Assembly: GCF_025149915.1 (NCBI RefSeq)
Contig: NZ_CP102278.1
Coordinates: 1,876,001 to 1,940,000 of the forward strand
From: Coprococcus eutactus
Lineage (GTDB): Bacteria; Bacillota; Clostridia; Lachnospirales; Lachnospiraceae
Length of the DNA stretch: 64,000 nt
Reading direction: 5' to 3'
Below, piece after piece: positions 46,501-55,712 of this stretch; within the stretch, counting starts at the first letter, position 1; the number at the start of each line of letters is the position of its first letter. Below the pieces are notes generated by a model that saw only the letters and a program-made list of their open reading frames with translations, was not told where the DNA came from and did no database searches. The position numbers were made by a program, and so were the translations under genes.

Positions 46501-48152
46501 TACTTGTCACCTCCATTCGATGCATCCGTTTCATCCAATGCATTTGACGGATCCGCAGCTCCGCCATTAATTGACTTCACATACTCAAGGCCTGCATCCA
46601 CAGCATTTGTGACAGCGTTAGTCGTGATCGTTGCACCGGACAGGGCATCTATCTCCTCATCCACAGTGGCACCGGACTTGGTGTACTTGAATTTGTCAAC
46701 TTTCTTTCCTGCAAACTGTGACTTGAAGCTGTCCGTGTCAGCCTCCATTCCAAGACCTGCTGTCTCTGAAAGTGAAAGGAACGATATTCCATTTGTGGTT
46801 CCATCGGTCCTGACACCCATTGCAAGTTGGAGATCACCGCTGTATGCCTCATGAGATGTCACTGTCACTACATATCCAAGTACTGATCCGTCACTGTTCT
46901 TCGCCTCCACAACTTCGTCAATATCTGCATTGTATCCGGCATCCTTTAGAACCTTTGCAGCCGCATCGGCATCAAAGTCTGAATAGCTGTCAAATGAATC
47001 CGCATCACCAAATACTGCCTTGTATGCCTCCTCCTTCGCCTTCTGCTCTGTCACAGCTATAGGATCCTTAGTGACCTTATATACATATGCCAGTGCAAAT
47101 CCGGCTATAACCGTGATAATCATGATCGCTATAGTCGCTATGATTATAGACCTTGTATCCATCTTTGACTTTGTTCCAGATGTGTCTCCCTGGGCTGCAA
47201 GCTCTGCGCCCTCACCGAAACTCTTTGGCTGCGTCCATCTCTCGATTAGCGGAACAAGAAGGTTTGAAAATATGATTGCGTACGATACACCCTCGGCAGA
47301 ACCGCCATATATTCTAAAACAGAATGTGAGTATACCGAGTATAACACCAAACACTACCTTACCTGCCGGTGTTATCGGTGATGTGACATAGTCAGTTGCC
47401 ATGAAGAATGCACCTAACATCAAACCGCCACCACACAAATGTGCCGCAAGGAATGTCAGATCAAATCCTCTTCCCGATGCAAGCGCATATATCATAATGA
47501 GAACTGCAAATGTTCCTATATATGTAAGTGGTATAACTGGCTTTATGACTCTTCTTATCAGAAGATATGCCGCACCTACAAGAATACATACAACTGATGT
47601 CTCACCTATTGTTCCGGGTATGTTTCCAAGGAACATGTGAAGTACGTTTACATTTGCAAGATCTCCTGTGTTCTTGAGAACCGCAAGAGGTGTGGCTGTT
47701 GTAACTCCGTCATACGAGAAAGATGTCATTCTTCCTGCAAATGATATGAGCAGGAAGCATCTAGCACCCAGTGCCGGGTTCATGAAGTTGAATCCCAGTC
47801 CGCCAAAGAGCTGCTTTACTATAATGATTGCAAATGCACTTCCAAGTATAGCCATCCAGATTGGTACATCCGGTGAGAGGTTCAGTGCCAGCAAAAGTCC
47901 TGTCACAACAGCGCTGAGATCGTATATTGTCACCTTTCTGTTCATCATCTTCTGATACAGCCACTCGAACAGCACGCATGAAACCACGCATGTGAGTATG
48001 AGTATCATGGCATTGATCTCAAAGTTGATGATTCCAAATATGGTTGCAGGGAGCAATGCAATGATCACATCCCGCATAATGCTCTGTGTACTTCGCTTAT
48101 CTCTTACGTGTGGAGATGACGAAATCTTAAATGTATTATCCATTGTTGGCAC
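46500..48152 (-). CDS. rnfDG: Fused Rnf subunits D and G
   Basis: 550 residues joining two normally separate subunits. Residues 1-315 are RnfD: membrane helices, FMNPALGARCFLL and the flavin-attachment region DGVTTATPLA (Thr near 151-154). After a short linker, residues 330-545 are RnfG: one helix (IIIATIAIMIITVIAGFALAY) and an extracytoplasmic FMN-binding domain ending with SGATIT, where Thr 508 should carry FMN. The reading frame is continuous. RnfD and RnfG pass electrons across the membrane. The operon has no separate rnfG, so the fusion must do both jobs. ApbE upstream would attach both flavins. Confidence 0.95.
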   Translation of the reverse strand: MPTMDNTFKISSSPHVRDKRSTQSIMRDVIIALLPATIFGIINFEINAMILILTCVVSCVLFEWLYQKMMNRKVTIYDLSAVVTGLLLALNLSPDVPIWMAILGSAFAIIIVKQLFGGLGFNFMNPALGARCFLLISFAGRMTSFSYDGVTTATPLAVLKNTGDLANVNVLHMFLGNIPGTIGETSVVCILVGAAYLLIRRVIKPVIPLTYIGTFAVLIMIYALASGRGFDLTFLAAHLCGGGLMLGAFFMATDYVTSPITPAGKVVFGVILGILTFCFRIYGGSAEGVSYAIIFSNLLVPLIERWTQPKSFGEGAELAAQGDTSGTKSKMDTRSIIIATIAIMIITVIAGFALAYVYKVTKDPIAVTEQKAKEEAYKAVFGDADSFDSYSDFDADAAAKVLKDAGYNADIDEVVEAKNSDGSVLGYVVTVTSHEAYSGDLQLAMGVRTDGTTNGISFLSLSETAGLGMEADTDSFKSQFAGKKVDKFKYTKSGATVDEEIDALSGATITTNAVTNAVDAGLEYVKSINGGAADPSNALDETDASNGGDK

Positions 48153-48155
48153 CTC

Positions 48156-49481
48156 CTACTTTTTTTTATTTGCTATTATAGATTTTCTTGTTCCGGCAAT
48201 GGTCTGTGTCAGATGTCTCTTGGCTGGACATACATATGAACAACATCCGCATTCACAGCACTCCATTCCGTTGTGAGCGAGGAAACCATCGGTATCTCCG
48301 TGCTCAGCAAGTGAAGCAAGCAGTGAAGGCACAACTCGTCCCGGACACACATCAACGCAGCGTCCGCACCTTATACAATTGCTAGGTTCAAGCTCTGCCA
48401 CCTCATCATGCGTCATGCAGAGCAGTGCTGACACACCCTTGGTTGCCGGCACATCTAGAGAGAAAAGGGCTTTTCCCATCATAGGTCCGCCCGAAATGAC
48501 CTTCTCTGGAACCACACCGTCCTTGAAGCCACCCGCAGCCTCTATGAGTTCCTGACAGTTCGTTCCGGTCCTGACCATAAGGTTACACGGATTCTCTATG
48601 GCATCACCTGTTATTGTCACTATTCTTGAATAGAGAGGTCTTCCCTCTACGACTGCCTCATATATGGACACTATCGTGTCTACGTTGTGCACTATACATC
48701 CGGCATCTGCAGGAAGCATCTTAGAGTTGACATATCTTCCCGTGTTGGCATATATGAGCTGACGCTCGGCACCCTGGGGATACTTGGTCTTCATCACATG
48801 AACTTCTATCTTGTCATTGTCCTTGACCTTGTCCGACAGGATTGCGATAGCCTCCGGCTTGTTATCCTCTATTGCTATGATTCCCTTTGCATGGTCAAAC
48901 AGATTTATACATATCTCCAGTCCAAGAATGAGCTTATCTGGCTCCTCCAGCATTCTTCTGTAGTCTGATGTGAGGTATGGCTCACACTCTGCACCATTGA
49001 CTATTATGTAATCAATCGCATCCTCGTTCTTAGGGGACAACTTGACATTTGCAGGGAATCCGGCACCGCCCATTCCTACTATACCAGCCTCCTTTATGAT
49101 CTCCTTTACATCCTCTCTGTACAGACTGGAGAGATCCTTGACGTTCGCAGCGAAGTCTATCTCCTCAAACTGACCATCATTTTCCACTACTATAGATTCT
49201 ACCTTTGATCCTCCAGGTACATATCTCGGTTCAATAGCCTTGACTGTGCCCGATATGGATGAATGTATATTTGCAGACACGAATCCGCTGGCCTCAGCGA
49301 TCTTCTGGCCAACCAGGACCCTGTCCCCCTTCTTTACTATAGGGGTTGCTGGTGCTCCAATGTGCTGACTCAGCGGATACACGCAATCGCCCTTCGGAAG
49401 GTATTCTCTGACAGGCTTTTCCATTGACAATTCTTTGCCTTCATATGGATGAATTCCGCCCAGGAATGTTAACAAACCCAT
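48156..49481 (-). CDS. rnfC: Rnf complex subunit C, NADH-oxidoreductase unit
   Basis: 441 residues. The N-terminal part has HIGAPATPIVKKGDRVLVGQ, and a Rossmann-like NADH/FMN domain follows (GMGGAGFPANVKL, IVNGAECEPYL). The C-terminal half has two 4Fe-4S motifs, CIRCGRCVDVCPG and CCECGCCSYVCPAKR. RnfC reduces NAD+ with electrons delivered through the complex. It begins the rnf structural genes, 97 bases after the Gx transporter gene; no terminator lies in that gap. Confidence 0.97.
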   Translation of the reverse strand: MGLLTFLGGIHPYEGKELSMEKPVREYLPKGDCVYPLSQHIGAPATPIVKKGDRVLVGQKIAEASGFVSANIHSSISGTVKAIEPRYVPGGSKVESIVVENDGQFEEIDFAANVKDLSSLYREDVKEIIKEAGIVGMGGAGFPANVKLSPKNEDAIDYIIVNGAECEPYLTSDYRRMLEEPDKLILGLEICINLFDHAKGIIAIEDNKPEAIAILSDKVKDNDKIEVHVMKTKYPQGAERQLIYANTGRYVNSKMLPADAGCIVHNVDTIVSIYEAVVEGRPLYSRIVTITGDAIENPCNLMVRTGTNCQELIEAAGGFKDGVVPEKVISGGPMMGKALFSLDVPATKGVSALLCMTHDEVAELEPSNCIRCGRCVDVCPGRVVPSLLASLAEHGDTDGFLAHNGMECCECGCCSYVCPAKRHLTQTIAGTRKSIIANKKK

Positions 49482-49577
49482 GTTCTACCTCTTTTCCTTG
49501 TTTATTTTTTAAAAAATCTTTATCTATAATAACGCTTTAAGGTCTCAAAAACAACCTAAACAGACATATATTATCAT

Positions 49578-50081
49578 TTAAATATCTGGAAGGTTTTTCA
49601 CCAAAACGGCTCCCGCAAGCCCTATACACACCCCCGCTATAGTTCCCGATATACAAAGAACCGGTATGTATATCAGGATGTTTCCACTCTTCATGAGCGA
49701 TGCTGCCATGATCACTTGTCCTGCATTGTGGCTCACTGCTCCGAGTATGCTCGTTCCGGTAATGCCGAAGATCCTAAATCTCATACATACTGTCATAACG
49801 ATAAGGCTAAGCACCGCACCCGCAAGACTGTATATCATCACCGACATATTGCCAAATAGCAGCGCTGACAGCAGCACCCTCACCAAGGATACCATCCACG
49901 CAGATCTGGTATCCATCTTTACCATGACAACTATCGTCACAAGATTTGCAAGGCCGAGCTTCACCCCTGGAACTGCTATATTCAGCGGGATCAGCGACTC
50001 AATGTATGAAAATACCATCGCGATTGCAATGAACATACCCATATATGCTATTTTATTTGCACTCCATCTGCTTTTACTCAC
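49578..50081 (-). CDS. Gx transporter family membrane protein
   Basis: 167 residues with five or six membrane helices. Conserved segments are IAYMGMFIAIAMVFSYIES, PGVKLGLANLVTIVVM and GAVSHNAGQVIMA. This is the 'Gx transporter' family, formerly annotated heptaprenyl diphosphate synthase component I, regularly found beside apbE and rnf genes. A role in supplying or moving a flavin or related precursor has been proposed on context. It overlaps the NusG-II gene by four bases. Confidence 0.88.
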   Translation of the reverse strand: MSKSRWSANKIAYMGMFIAIAMVFSYIESLIPLNIAVPGVKLGLANLVTIVVMVKMDTRSAWMVSLVRVLLSALLFGNMSVMIYSLAGAVLSLIVMTVCMRFRIFGITGTSILGAVSHNAGQVIMAASLMKSGNILIYIPVLCISGTIAGVCIGLAGAVLVKNLPDI

Positions 50082-50467
50082 TTTATATCCACTTCCTGTT
50101 CCTGCCCGCCGTGAACCTCTATCACCAGCTTATGCGGCAGACATGTGATCGTCTCACCGTTCCTGTTCTTTGTTCCCATCCGTACACATACTTTATCCGG
50201 GCAATCCGCCGACTTCATGCTGACCGCACCATTCCTGACCTCAACCGTGTTACTGCCCTTATCTGTCTGAAATGTATACTCATCATCTACACTCAGATCT
50301 ATCGTCTGCACCAGCTTGTCGTCTATGTATACATCCGCAGTGTTTCCAGACTTAAGTCCGTATTTCACTATGAGCACACCTGTTACGCCTAAAATGAGCA
50401 GCACCGCTGCAAGCACGATGTCGCGTTTTTTTGTTGTATATTTATCCTTCATTTCCATATCTGTCAT
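50078..50467 (-). CDS. NusG domain II-containing protein
   Basis: 129 residues. After a cytoplasmic start, one membrane helix (IVLAAVLLILGVTGVLIV) leads to an extracytoplasmic NusG-II fold. The segments are GNTADVYIDDKLVQTIDL, NTVEVRNGAVSMKSADCPDK and ITCLPHKLVIEVHG. The family always accompanies ApbE/Rnf-type operons in Firmicutes; two cysteines in the DCPDKVC and TCLP motifs are conserved. The molecular role is unknown. Confidence 0.88.
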   Translation of the reverse strand: MTDMEMKDKYTTKKRDIVLAAVLLILGVTGVLIVKYGLKSGNTADVYIDDKLVQTIDLSVDDEYTFQTDKGSNTVEVRNGAVSMKSADCPDKVCVRMGTKNRNGETITCLPHKLVIEVHGGQEQEVDIK

Positions 50468-50512
50468 TTTCCATTATCATCCATATAATCTATATTCGTC
50501 TTGAAACATATA

Positions 50513-51622
50513 TCATTCCTGAATCAGACTGTAACCTGCTCCCGATAAAGTAAATCTATCCCTGAGTCCATCGCTGACGTATACATTCATCTGGTCATCG
50601 ATCAGTATGGCTTCCGCACCGTATCTGTTTACCGCCTCCATCGCAGCTTCTCTGTCCAGAAGCATACAAAGTGTAGATAGCGCATCACTCAAAAGTCCGT
50701 TATCACAGACGACTGTAGCTGCTATCGTGTGTTTCCATGCCGGATACCCAGTTTTTGGATCCAATATGTGATGATATCTCTTTCCGTCTTTCTCAAAATA
50801 CTTCTCATAGTCTCCCGAAGTGGACACAAATAGCGTCTCCCCGTCTTTTGCACTTATAACCCCCATGATGCTTTCCTCGCCGGCACGCGGATCCTTAACA
50901 CCGATCTTCCAGTCCGATCCATCCGACTTGCTTCCATACACCATGATACTTCCTCCAAGCGCAACGCACGCACCCGTGACAGAGGTTTCTTCTAGGTAAT
51001 CCGCCGCAACATCACATCCATATCCCTTTCCGACAGCTCCAAAGTCCAGAGACATTCCTTCTTTGGCTATATTGACATATGGCTTACCATCAGAGCTGTT
51101 TTTCGCTGATATGCATGTCACCTGTGTGACATCCACATCTGACAGCGCAGCATCTATATCAGTCTGGGATGGCACGTTCGTGCTTCCTGATTCTATGCCC
51201 CAAACCTCGGCAAGCGGTCTGATTGTTATATCAAGCAGATCTCCATTGTCCTCGGATATTTCAAGAGTCCTTTCGAGTACATCTGCAAGTTCATCGCTTA
51301 TCTGGTAATCCTCACCAGCTTTATAAGAATGATTTATATTCCACACCTCTGAGCCGTCAGATCTCCAGGAGATCACTTTTTCGTCAAGATTATTTTCCAG
51401 ATCCATTATATCATCTATAATGTCGCTGCCATTCCTGCCATACACAGTTATGGAGGCAGTTGTCCCCATCACTGTTGTGTTCAAAGTCTTCTCTGCCTTA
51501 TCCGCATTCTGTCTGCCCGTTATTATCACTATAGCGACAATTGCCGCAGCACATAATGCTGCGGCAGCTATCTTAAAAGCGTTCTTAAATTTATTGTTCT
51601 TTATAACATTCTGCTTTGCCAT
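50513..51622 (-). CDS. apbE: FAD:protein FMN transferase ApbE
   Basis: 369 residues with an N-terminal signal anchor (residues 14-33). Motifs of ApbE are visible: TVMGTTASITVYG, LDFGAVGKGYGCDVAADYL, GACVALGGSIMVYGSK and HHILDPKTGYPAWK, with the flavin and magnesium ligands. It transfers FMN from FAD to threonine on extracytoplasmic proteins. Its place at the head of the rnf operon matches its targets RnfD and RnfG. The gene is 45 bases before the NusG-II gene. Confidence 0.96.
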   Translation of the reverse strand: MAKQNVIKNNKFKNAFKIAAAALCAAAIVAIVIITGRQNADKAEKTLNTTVMGTTASITVYGRNGSDIIDDIMDLENNLDEKVISWRSDGSEVWNINHSYKAGEDYQISDELADVLERTLEISEDNGDLLDITIRPLAEVWGIESGSTNVPSQTDIDAALSDVDVTQVTCISAKNSSDGKPYVNIAKEGMSLDFGAVGKGYGCDVAADYLEETSVTGACVALGGSIMVYGSKSDGSDWKIGVKDPRAGEESIMGVISAKDGETLFVSTSGDYEKYFEKDGKRYHHILDPKTGYPAWKHTIAATVVCDNGLLSDALSTLCMLLDREAAMEAVNRYGAEAILIDDQMNVYVSDGLRDRFTLSGAGYSLIQE

Positions 51623-51656
51623 TTATCCGTTCTCTTCTCAATATGATACTGATTTA

Positions 51657-53453
51657 TTATTTCAAGTACTCATCATGAACCTGTTCCCTTAGTGAATATC
51701 TGAATGATTTCTCATATTCAACATTCTCGTTGATGCTGTGGTTTACCTCCTCAAAGAAACTCTGGTTGATGATGTCCATGGAGTAGAATATCGGGTAATT
51801 GCTGTTCTTCTCCCACATCATAACTCCACCGTCCACAGATTCCTTTCCATACTCAGCCTCATACCGTGCCTTGCAATCTCCGCTGCACAGATATACGTGA
51901 CAAAGTCCATTCAGCGTCTTTTTCAGCATATCAGTTCTGAGTATGTATCCATCACAATCGATCGCCCAGTCCGGGATCACATCTGGTTTAACAATTACAA
52001 TTATCGGCATATTTCTGTCAGGATTCTCAACTATCGTGTTGAGCTTATCATAACTTATCTCCTCCGGACTGCTGCCCTCCTCCATGAGTATTCCGGCATC
52101 AACAAATCCAACCTCATTAAATATCTCTTTCATGAACTTTGGTCTGCTGTACCGTCTCTCCTTTACATTTATAGTCTCACAGATATTCTCCACCTTAAGT
52201 CTATAGATATCTCCATCTGGAATAATATCCGCAGTGACATGCCAGATAACTCCTGCCTCTGAATTGCTTATGTGCTGGAAATCCATCTGATATCCATCAT
52301 CTGAATATGCAACATAAACCTTGTATCCTATAGTCGAATAATCAACGCTTGTAAGTTCCTCCGGCATCTGCGGGAATACCATACTGATATGTTCCCGGAT
52401 CCAGCTGTACACTATCTCACATGCCTTTACATATCCTTTCTTTGGGATTCCGACTATATGGCTGTACACAACATTGGGCACCATTGGTTTGATCTCTGTC
52501 TTCACATCAGGTCTAATTGCCGGAACAAACTGTTCCTTGTCCAAAAGTCTGGAAATATACTCATTGCGGACTATCTCCTTGTTGATGAGATATATGACTC
52601 TGTCCGGCGTCAGCTCCTTGTGATACTTCTTATTCAGGAGTATATCCACAAGCTCCCTCTTGGTAACCTGATGGAACTGCGCCACTATATCCGGATTCTT
52701 GTCAAGGTATTCTCTAAGCTCCGGCTTTAAAGGATCCTGGGTTATCCTCAGACGGTATTTGCTTCTGATAGCGTTCTCCCAGTTCTTCTCCTTGTACTGG
52801 GAGTCATGTATGCTGTTGAATATCTGCATGATTGACCAGTCGCACAGCTCCAGATTTGCTATGATGCTGTTCATGACTCTGGACAGATCCTCGTGTCCCG
52901 TCCACAGGTCCGTCTCCTTGGAATCGGATCCAAGCTTATATTTATATCTCATCTCATGCTCTATCTCATGCCAACCCTCAAAGAGTACTGTCCTGAGCTG
53001 CACCTCAAATGTCTGGTCAAATGGCTTTGTCCACACGCTTGCCGGTATGTTTCTCAGATATTTGCTCGGTATCCTGAACACACCGTTGCACTTCTGTGCC
53101 TCGAACTTATTCTCCTCATTCTTTGTCTTTGACCAGTTGTCAAGAAGAAACGTCTCCTCAAGTATCTTTTCACATATATCCATATCCTCAAGGTAAAAGA
53201 GGTTTATTCTTATACCTATGATATCCTGTATCTTTCGTCCCCCCTCCTCAAGAGAATACTTGCCTGTCTCCAGCTTGTGAAGAAGTGACGATTCTGACTT
53301 TATCCTTGAAGTACTGTTAAAATATATTCCTGCATTGTTGAGCTTTGTAACAAGAGTGTTGAGAAGACTCATCTTGACATTGTTAATCTCCTCTATCTCC
53401 TGCTCCTGCAAAAGTTTTTCCTCGCTATTATAGTCATAAATGCTATAATTCAT
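51657..53453 (-). CDS. RelA/SpoT-like protein with altered synthetase motifs and an unknown C-terminal half
   Basis: 598 residues. Residues ~45-175 resemble the RelA/SpoT nucleotidyltransferase fold: RIKSESSLLHKL (Arg 50), IQDIIGIRINL (Asp 77) and FEVQLRTVLFEGWHEIEHEM (Glu 150). The expected GYQSIH-like substrate motif is replaced by CNGVFRIP (122-129), so the tyrosine and histidine that hold the acceptor nucleotide are missing. No HD hydrolase domain is present. Residues ~300-598 match no family I know. The protein might be a divergent alarmone synthetase, an enzyme with a new substrate, or a non-catalytic sensor. It sits alone between apbE and a divergent ABC-F gene. Confidence 0.7.
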   Translation of the reverse strand: MNYSIYDYNSEEKLLQEQEIEEINNVKMSLLNTLVTKLNNAGIYFNSTSRIKSESSLLHKLETGKYSLEEGGRKIQDIIGIRINLFYLEDMDICEKILEETFLLDNWSKTKNEENKFEAQKCNGVFRIPSKYLRNIPASVWTKPFDQTFEVQLRTVLFEGWHEIEHEMRYKYKLGSDSKETDLWTGHEDLSRVMNSIIANLELCDWSIMQIFNSIHDSQYKEKNWENAIRSKYRLRITQDPLKPELREYLDKNPDIVAQFHQVTKRELVDILLNKKYHKELTPDRVIYLINKEIVRNEYISRLLDKEQFVPAIRPDVKTEIKPMVPNVVYSHIVGIPKKGYVKACEIVYSWIREHISMVFPQMPEELTSVDYSTIGYKVYVAYSDDGYQMDFQHISNSEAGVIWHVTADIIPDGDIYRLKVENICETINVKERRYSRPKFMKEIFNEVGFVDAGILMEEGSSPEEISYDKLNTIVENPDRNMPIIVIVKPDVIPDWAIDCDGYILRTDMLKKTLNGLCHVYLCSGDCKARYEAEYGKESVDGGVMMWEKNSNYPIFYSMDIINQSFFEEVNHSINENVEYEKSFRYSLREQVHDEYLK

Positions 53454-53624
53454 TACATCATTCCTTTTATTATTTATATGTTAGATTTTCTCATACTTTT
53501 ATAGTATACCACATGCATTGTCTAATTTGCATAAAAAAATATGAACATTTTATAAAAAGCAGTGCAATTCCACCTCTGATACAAGAAAACACCACTGTGT
53601 TCTTGCGAAAATAAAGTCTTATAT

Positions 53625-53654
53625 ATATAATTAGCTTTGTATGTCTAATTATAT
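53625..53654 (+). promoter_or_regulatory. Perfect inverted repeat upstream of the ABC-F gene
   Basis: ATATAATTAG (53625-53634) and CTAATTATAT (53645-53654) form a perfect 10-bp inverted repeat with a 10-base centre, ending 21 bases before the ABC-F start. TATAAT is contained in the left arm. It may be an operator overlapping the promoter or an mRNA hairpin near the ribosome site. Confidence 0.5.
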
Positions 53655-53675
53655 AGTACGAATGCGAGGTTTTTT

Positions 53676-55610
53676 ATGATATTAGATTGTCAAAACATCT
53701 GCAAGTCATTTGGCACGGATGTTATTCTGAATAATATTTCCTTTCATCTGGAAGAAAAAGAAAAAATGGCTATAGTCGGCATAAACGGAGCCGGCAAAAC
53801 CACTCTTTTGAAGATAATCATGGGCGAGGAGGAGGCTGACTCCGGTCAGGTCATAATCTCAAAGGACAGAACCATCGGTTATCTCTCCCAGTATCAGGAG
53901 AGCAATTACAACACTACTGTCCGTGGAGTCATGCTTGATGCTTTAAAGCCGATACTGGAGCTTCAGGACAAAATGCGAAAGCTTGAAGCCGAGATGGAGA
54001 ACCAGTCCGGAGAAACACTTGAAAAATCTTTGGAGCTATACAACCGCTATACCCATGAATTTGAATACAAAAACGGCTACAGCTGTGAAAGTGAAGCAAA
54101 CGGAGTCTTGAAAGGTCTCGGTTTTTCAAAGGAAGACTACGACAGGCACACAGATTCCCTGTCAGGCGGTCAACGTACACGTCTGGCCCTCGGCAGACTT
54201 CTCATGGTAAAGCCTGATATCATAATACTTGATGAGCCTACAAACCACCTTGATATGGATTCCATCTCATGGCTGGAGGGATTCCTTTCCTCCTATCAGG
54301 GAAGTGTTATCATAGTCTCCCACGACCGTTATTTTCTTGACAAAATAGTAACCAAGATCGTAGAACTAGACAACGGACACGGTCAGGTGTACAACGGCAA
54401 CTACACATATTTTGCCGGCAAACGCGCCGAAATCAGAGAGAGCATGATGAAAGCTTACCTGAACCAACAGCAGGAAATAAAGCACCAGGAGGAGGTCATC
54501 ACAAAGCTCAAACAGTTCAACCGTGAAAAATCCATAAAAAGAGCTGAAAGCCGTGAAAAGATGCTCTCCAAGATAGAAAGGCTCGACAAACCTACCGAGG
54601 TTACATCCGAGATGAAACTCACCCTTGAGCCGAATATACTGAGCGGTGAGGATGTCCTGACCATAGAGGGACTCACGAAATCTTTTGGCGACAACAACCT
54701 CTTCACCGGAATCGATATGGATATAAAGCGTGGCGAGCATGTTGCGCTCATCGGCGGCAATGGAACTGGGAAAACAACCATCCTGAAGATGATTAACAAA
54801 CTACTTTCAAAGGACGCAGGAACCATCATTCTCGGCTCCCGCGTAAAGATCGGCTATTACGATCAGGAACACCATGTACTAACCATGTCCAACACCATAT
54901 TTGATGAGATCAGCGATGCCTATCCTGACCTGTCAAACACAAGGATAAGGAATGTCCTGGCAGCTTTCCTATTTACCGGCGAGGATGTATTCAAGAAGAT
55001 CCAGGATCTTTCAGGTGGCGAACGAGGCCGAGTATCTCTGGCAAAGCTGATGCTTTCCTCCGCCAACTTCCTGATCCTAGATGAGCCTACAAACCATCTG
55101 GATATCACATCGAAGGAGATCCTGGAAAATGCCATAAGGAATTACACTGGAACGGTTCTCTATGTATCCCACGACAGATACTTTATCAATCAGACTGCCA
55201 CAAGGATCATAGAACTTAAGAATAAGGAGCTCACAAACTACATAGGCAATTACGACTACTACGAGGCACATAGAACTTACAGCGAAAACAGTCAGGGAAA
55301 TCCATTCACCCCTGTAAGCGGTAACCAGGAGGTCAAAGCTGTTCCTGCCGTATCCCAGGCCAAGCTCTCCTGGCAGGAAAGCAAGGCAGAGGCTGCAAGA
55401 AAGCGCAAGAAGGCAAATGATCTGAAAAAGCTCGAGGCATCCATCGAGGAGCTTGAAAACAAAATCTCCGAGATAGACGAGCAGTTTCTTCTCCCAGAAA
55501 ATGCCACCAATGTAGGTCTCTTAAATGACCTGACAAAGGAGAGGAATGCCGCTGAGAGCGAACTCGAAAAACTCTACGAAGACTGGGAAATTCTTTCTGA
55601 GGAAAACTAA
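53676..55610 (+). CDS. ABC-F family ATPase (Uup/YdiF-like)
   Basis: 644 residues with two ATPase cassettes and no membrane part. Cassette 1: Walker A GINGAGKTT near residue 35, signature LSGGQRTRLALG and Walker B IIILDEPTNHLD. Cassette 2: GGNGTGKTT near 363, LSGGERGRVSLAK and FLILDEPTNHLD. Between them is the charged P-site tRNA interaction motif, and a coiled-coil C-terminal domain (ELENKISEIDEQF) follows. ABC-F proteins act on the ribosome. This form resembles the housekeeping Uup/YdiF group more than the resistance proteins, but that is a judgement from the long C-terminal coiled coil. GCGAGG precedes the ATG. Confidence 0.92.
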   Translation: MILDCQNICKSFGTDVILNNISFHLEEKEKMAIVGINGAGKTTLLKIIMGEEEADSGQVIISKDRTIGYLSQYQESNYNTTVRGVMLDALKPILELQDKMRKLEAEMENQSGETLEKSLELYNRYTHEFEYKNGYSCESEANGVLKGLGFSKEDYDRHTDSLSGGQRTRLALGRLLMVKPDIIILDEPTNHLDMDSISWLEGFLSSYQGSVIIVSHDRYFLDKIVTKIVELDNGHGQVYNGNYTYFAGKRAEIRESMMKAYLNQQQEIKHQEEVITKLKQFNREKSIKRAESREKMLSKIERLDKPTEVTSEMKLTLEPNILSGEDVLTIEGLTKSFGDNNLFTGIDMDIKRGEHVALIGGNGTGKTTILKMINKLLSKDAGTIILGSRVKIGYYDQEHHVLTMSNTIFDEISDAYPDLSNTRIRNVLAAFLFTGEDVFKKIQDLSGGERGRVSLAKLMLSSANFLILDEPTNHLDITSKEILENAIRNYTGTVLYVSHDRYFINQTATRIIELKNKELTNYIGNYDYYEAHRTYSENSQGNPFTPVSGNQEVKAVPAVSQAKLSWQESKAEAARKRKKANDLKKLEASIEELENKISEIDEQFLLPENATNVGLLNDLTKERNAAESELEKLYEDWEILSEEN

Positions 55611-55630
55611 TTGATATTATAAACTTAGAC

Positions 55631-55710
55631 AAAAATACCTGACGATGATTCATGCGAATTCAATATGCTGATATTGAAACCTACTTTCATGACCATCGTC
55701 AGGTATTTTT
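55631..55710. terminator. Bidirectional terminator between the ABC-F and NlpC/P60 genes
   Basis: AAAAATACCTGACGATG (55631-55647) and CATCGTCAGGTATTTTT (55694-55710) are a perfect 17-bp inverted repeat ending in T-tracts on both strands. The two converging genes share it. Confidence 0.9.
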
Positions 55711-55712
55711 TA

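Noticed and set aside
53676..55610. ABC-F gene as an antibiotic-resistance determinant
   Set aside because: The long C-terminal coiled coil fits housekeeping Uup/YdiF proteins better, and no mobile-element context is present.
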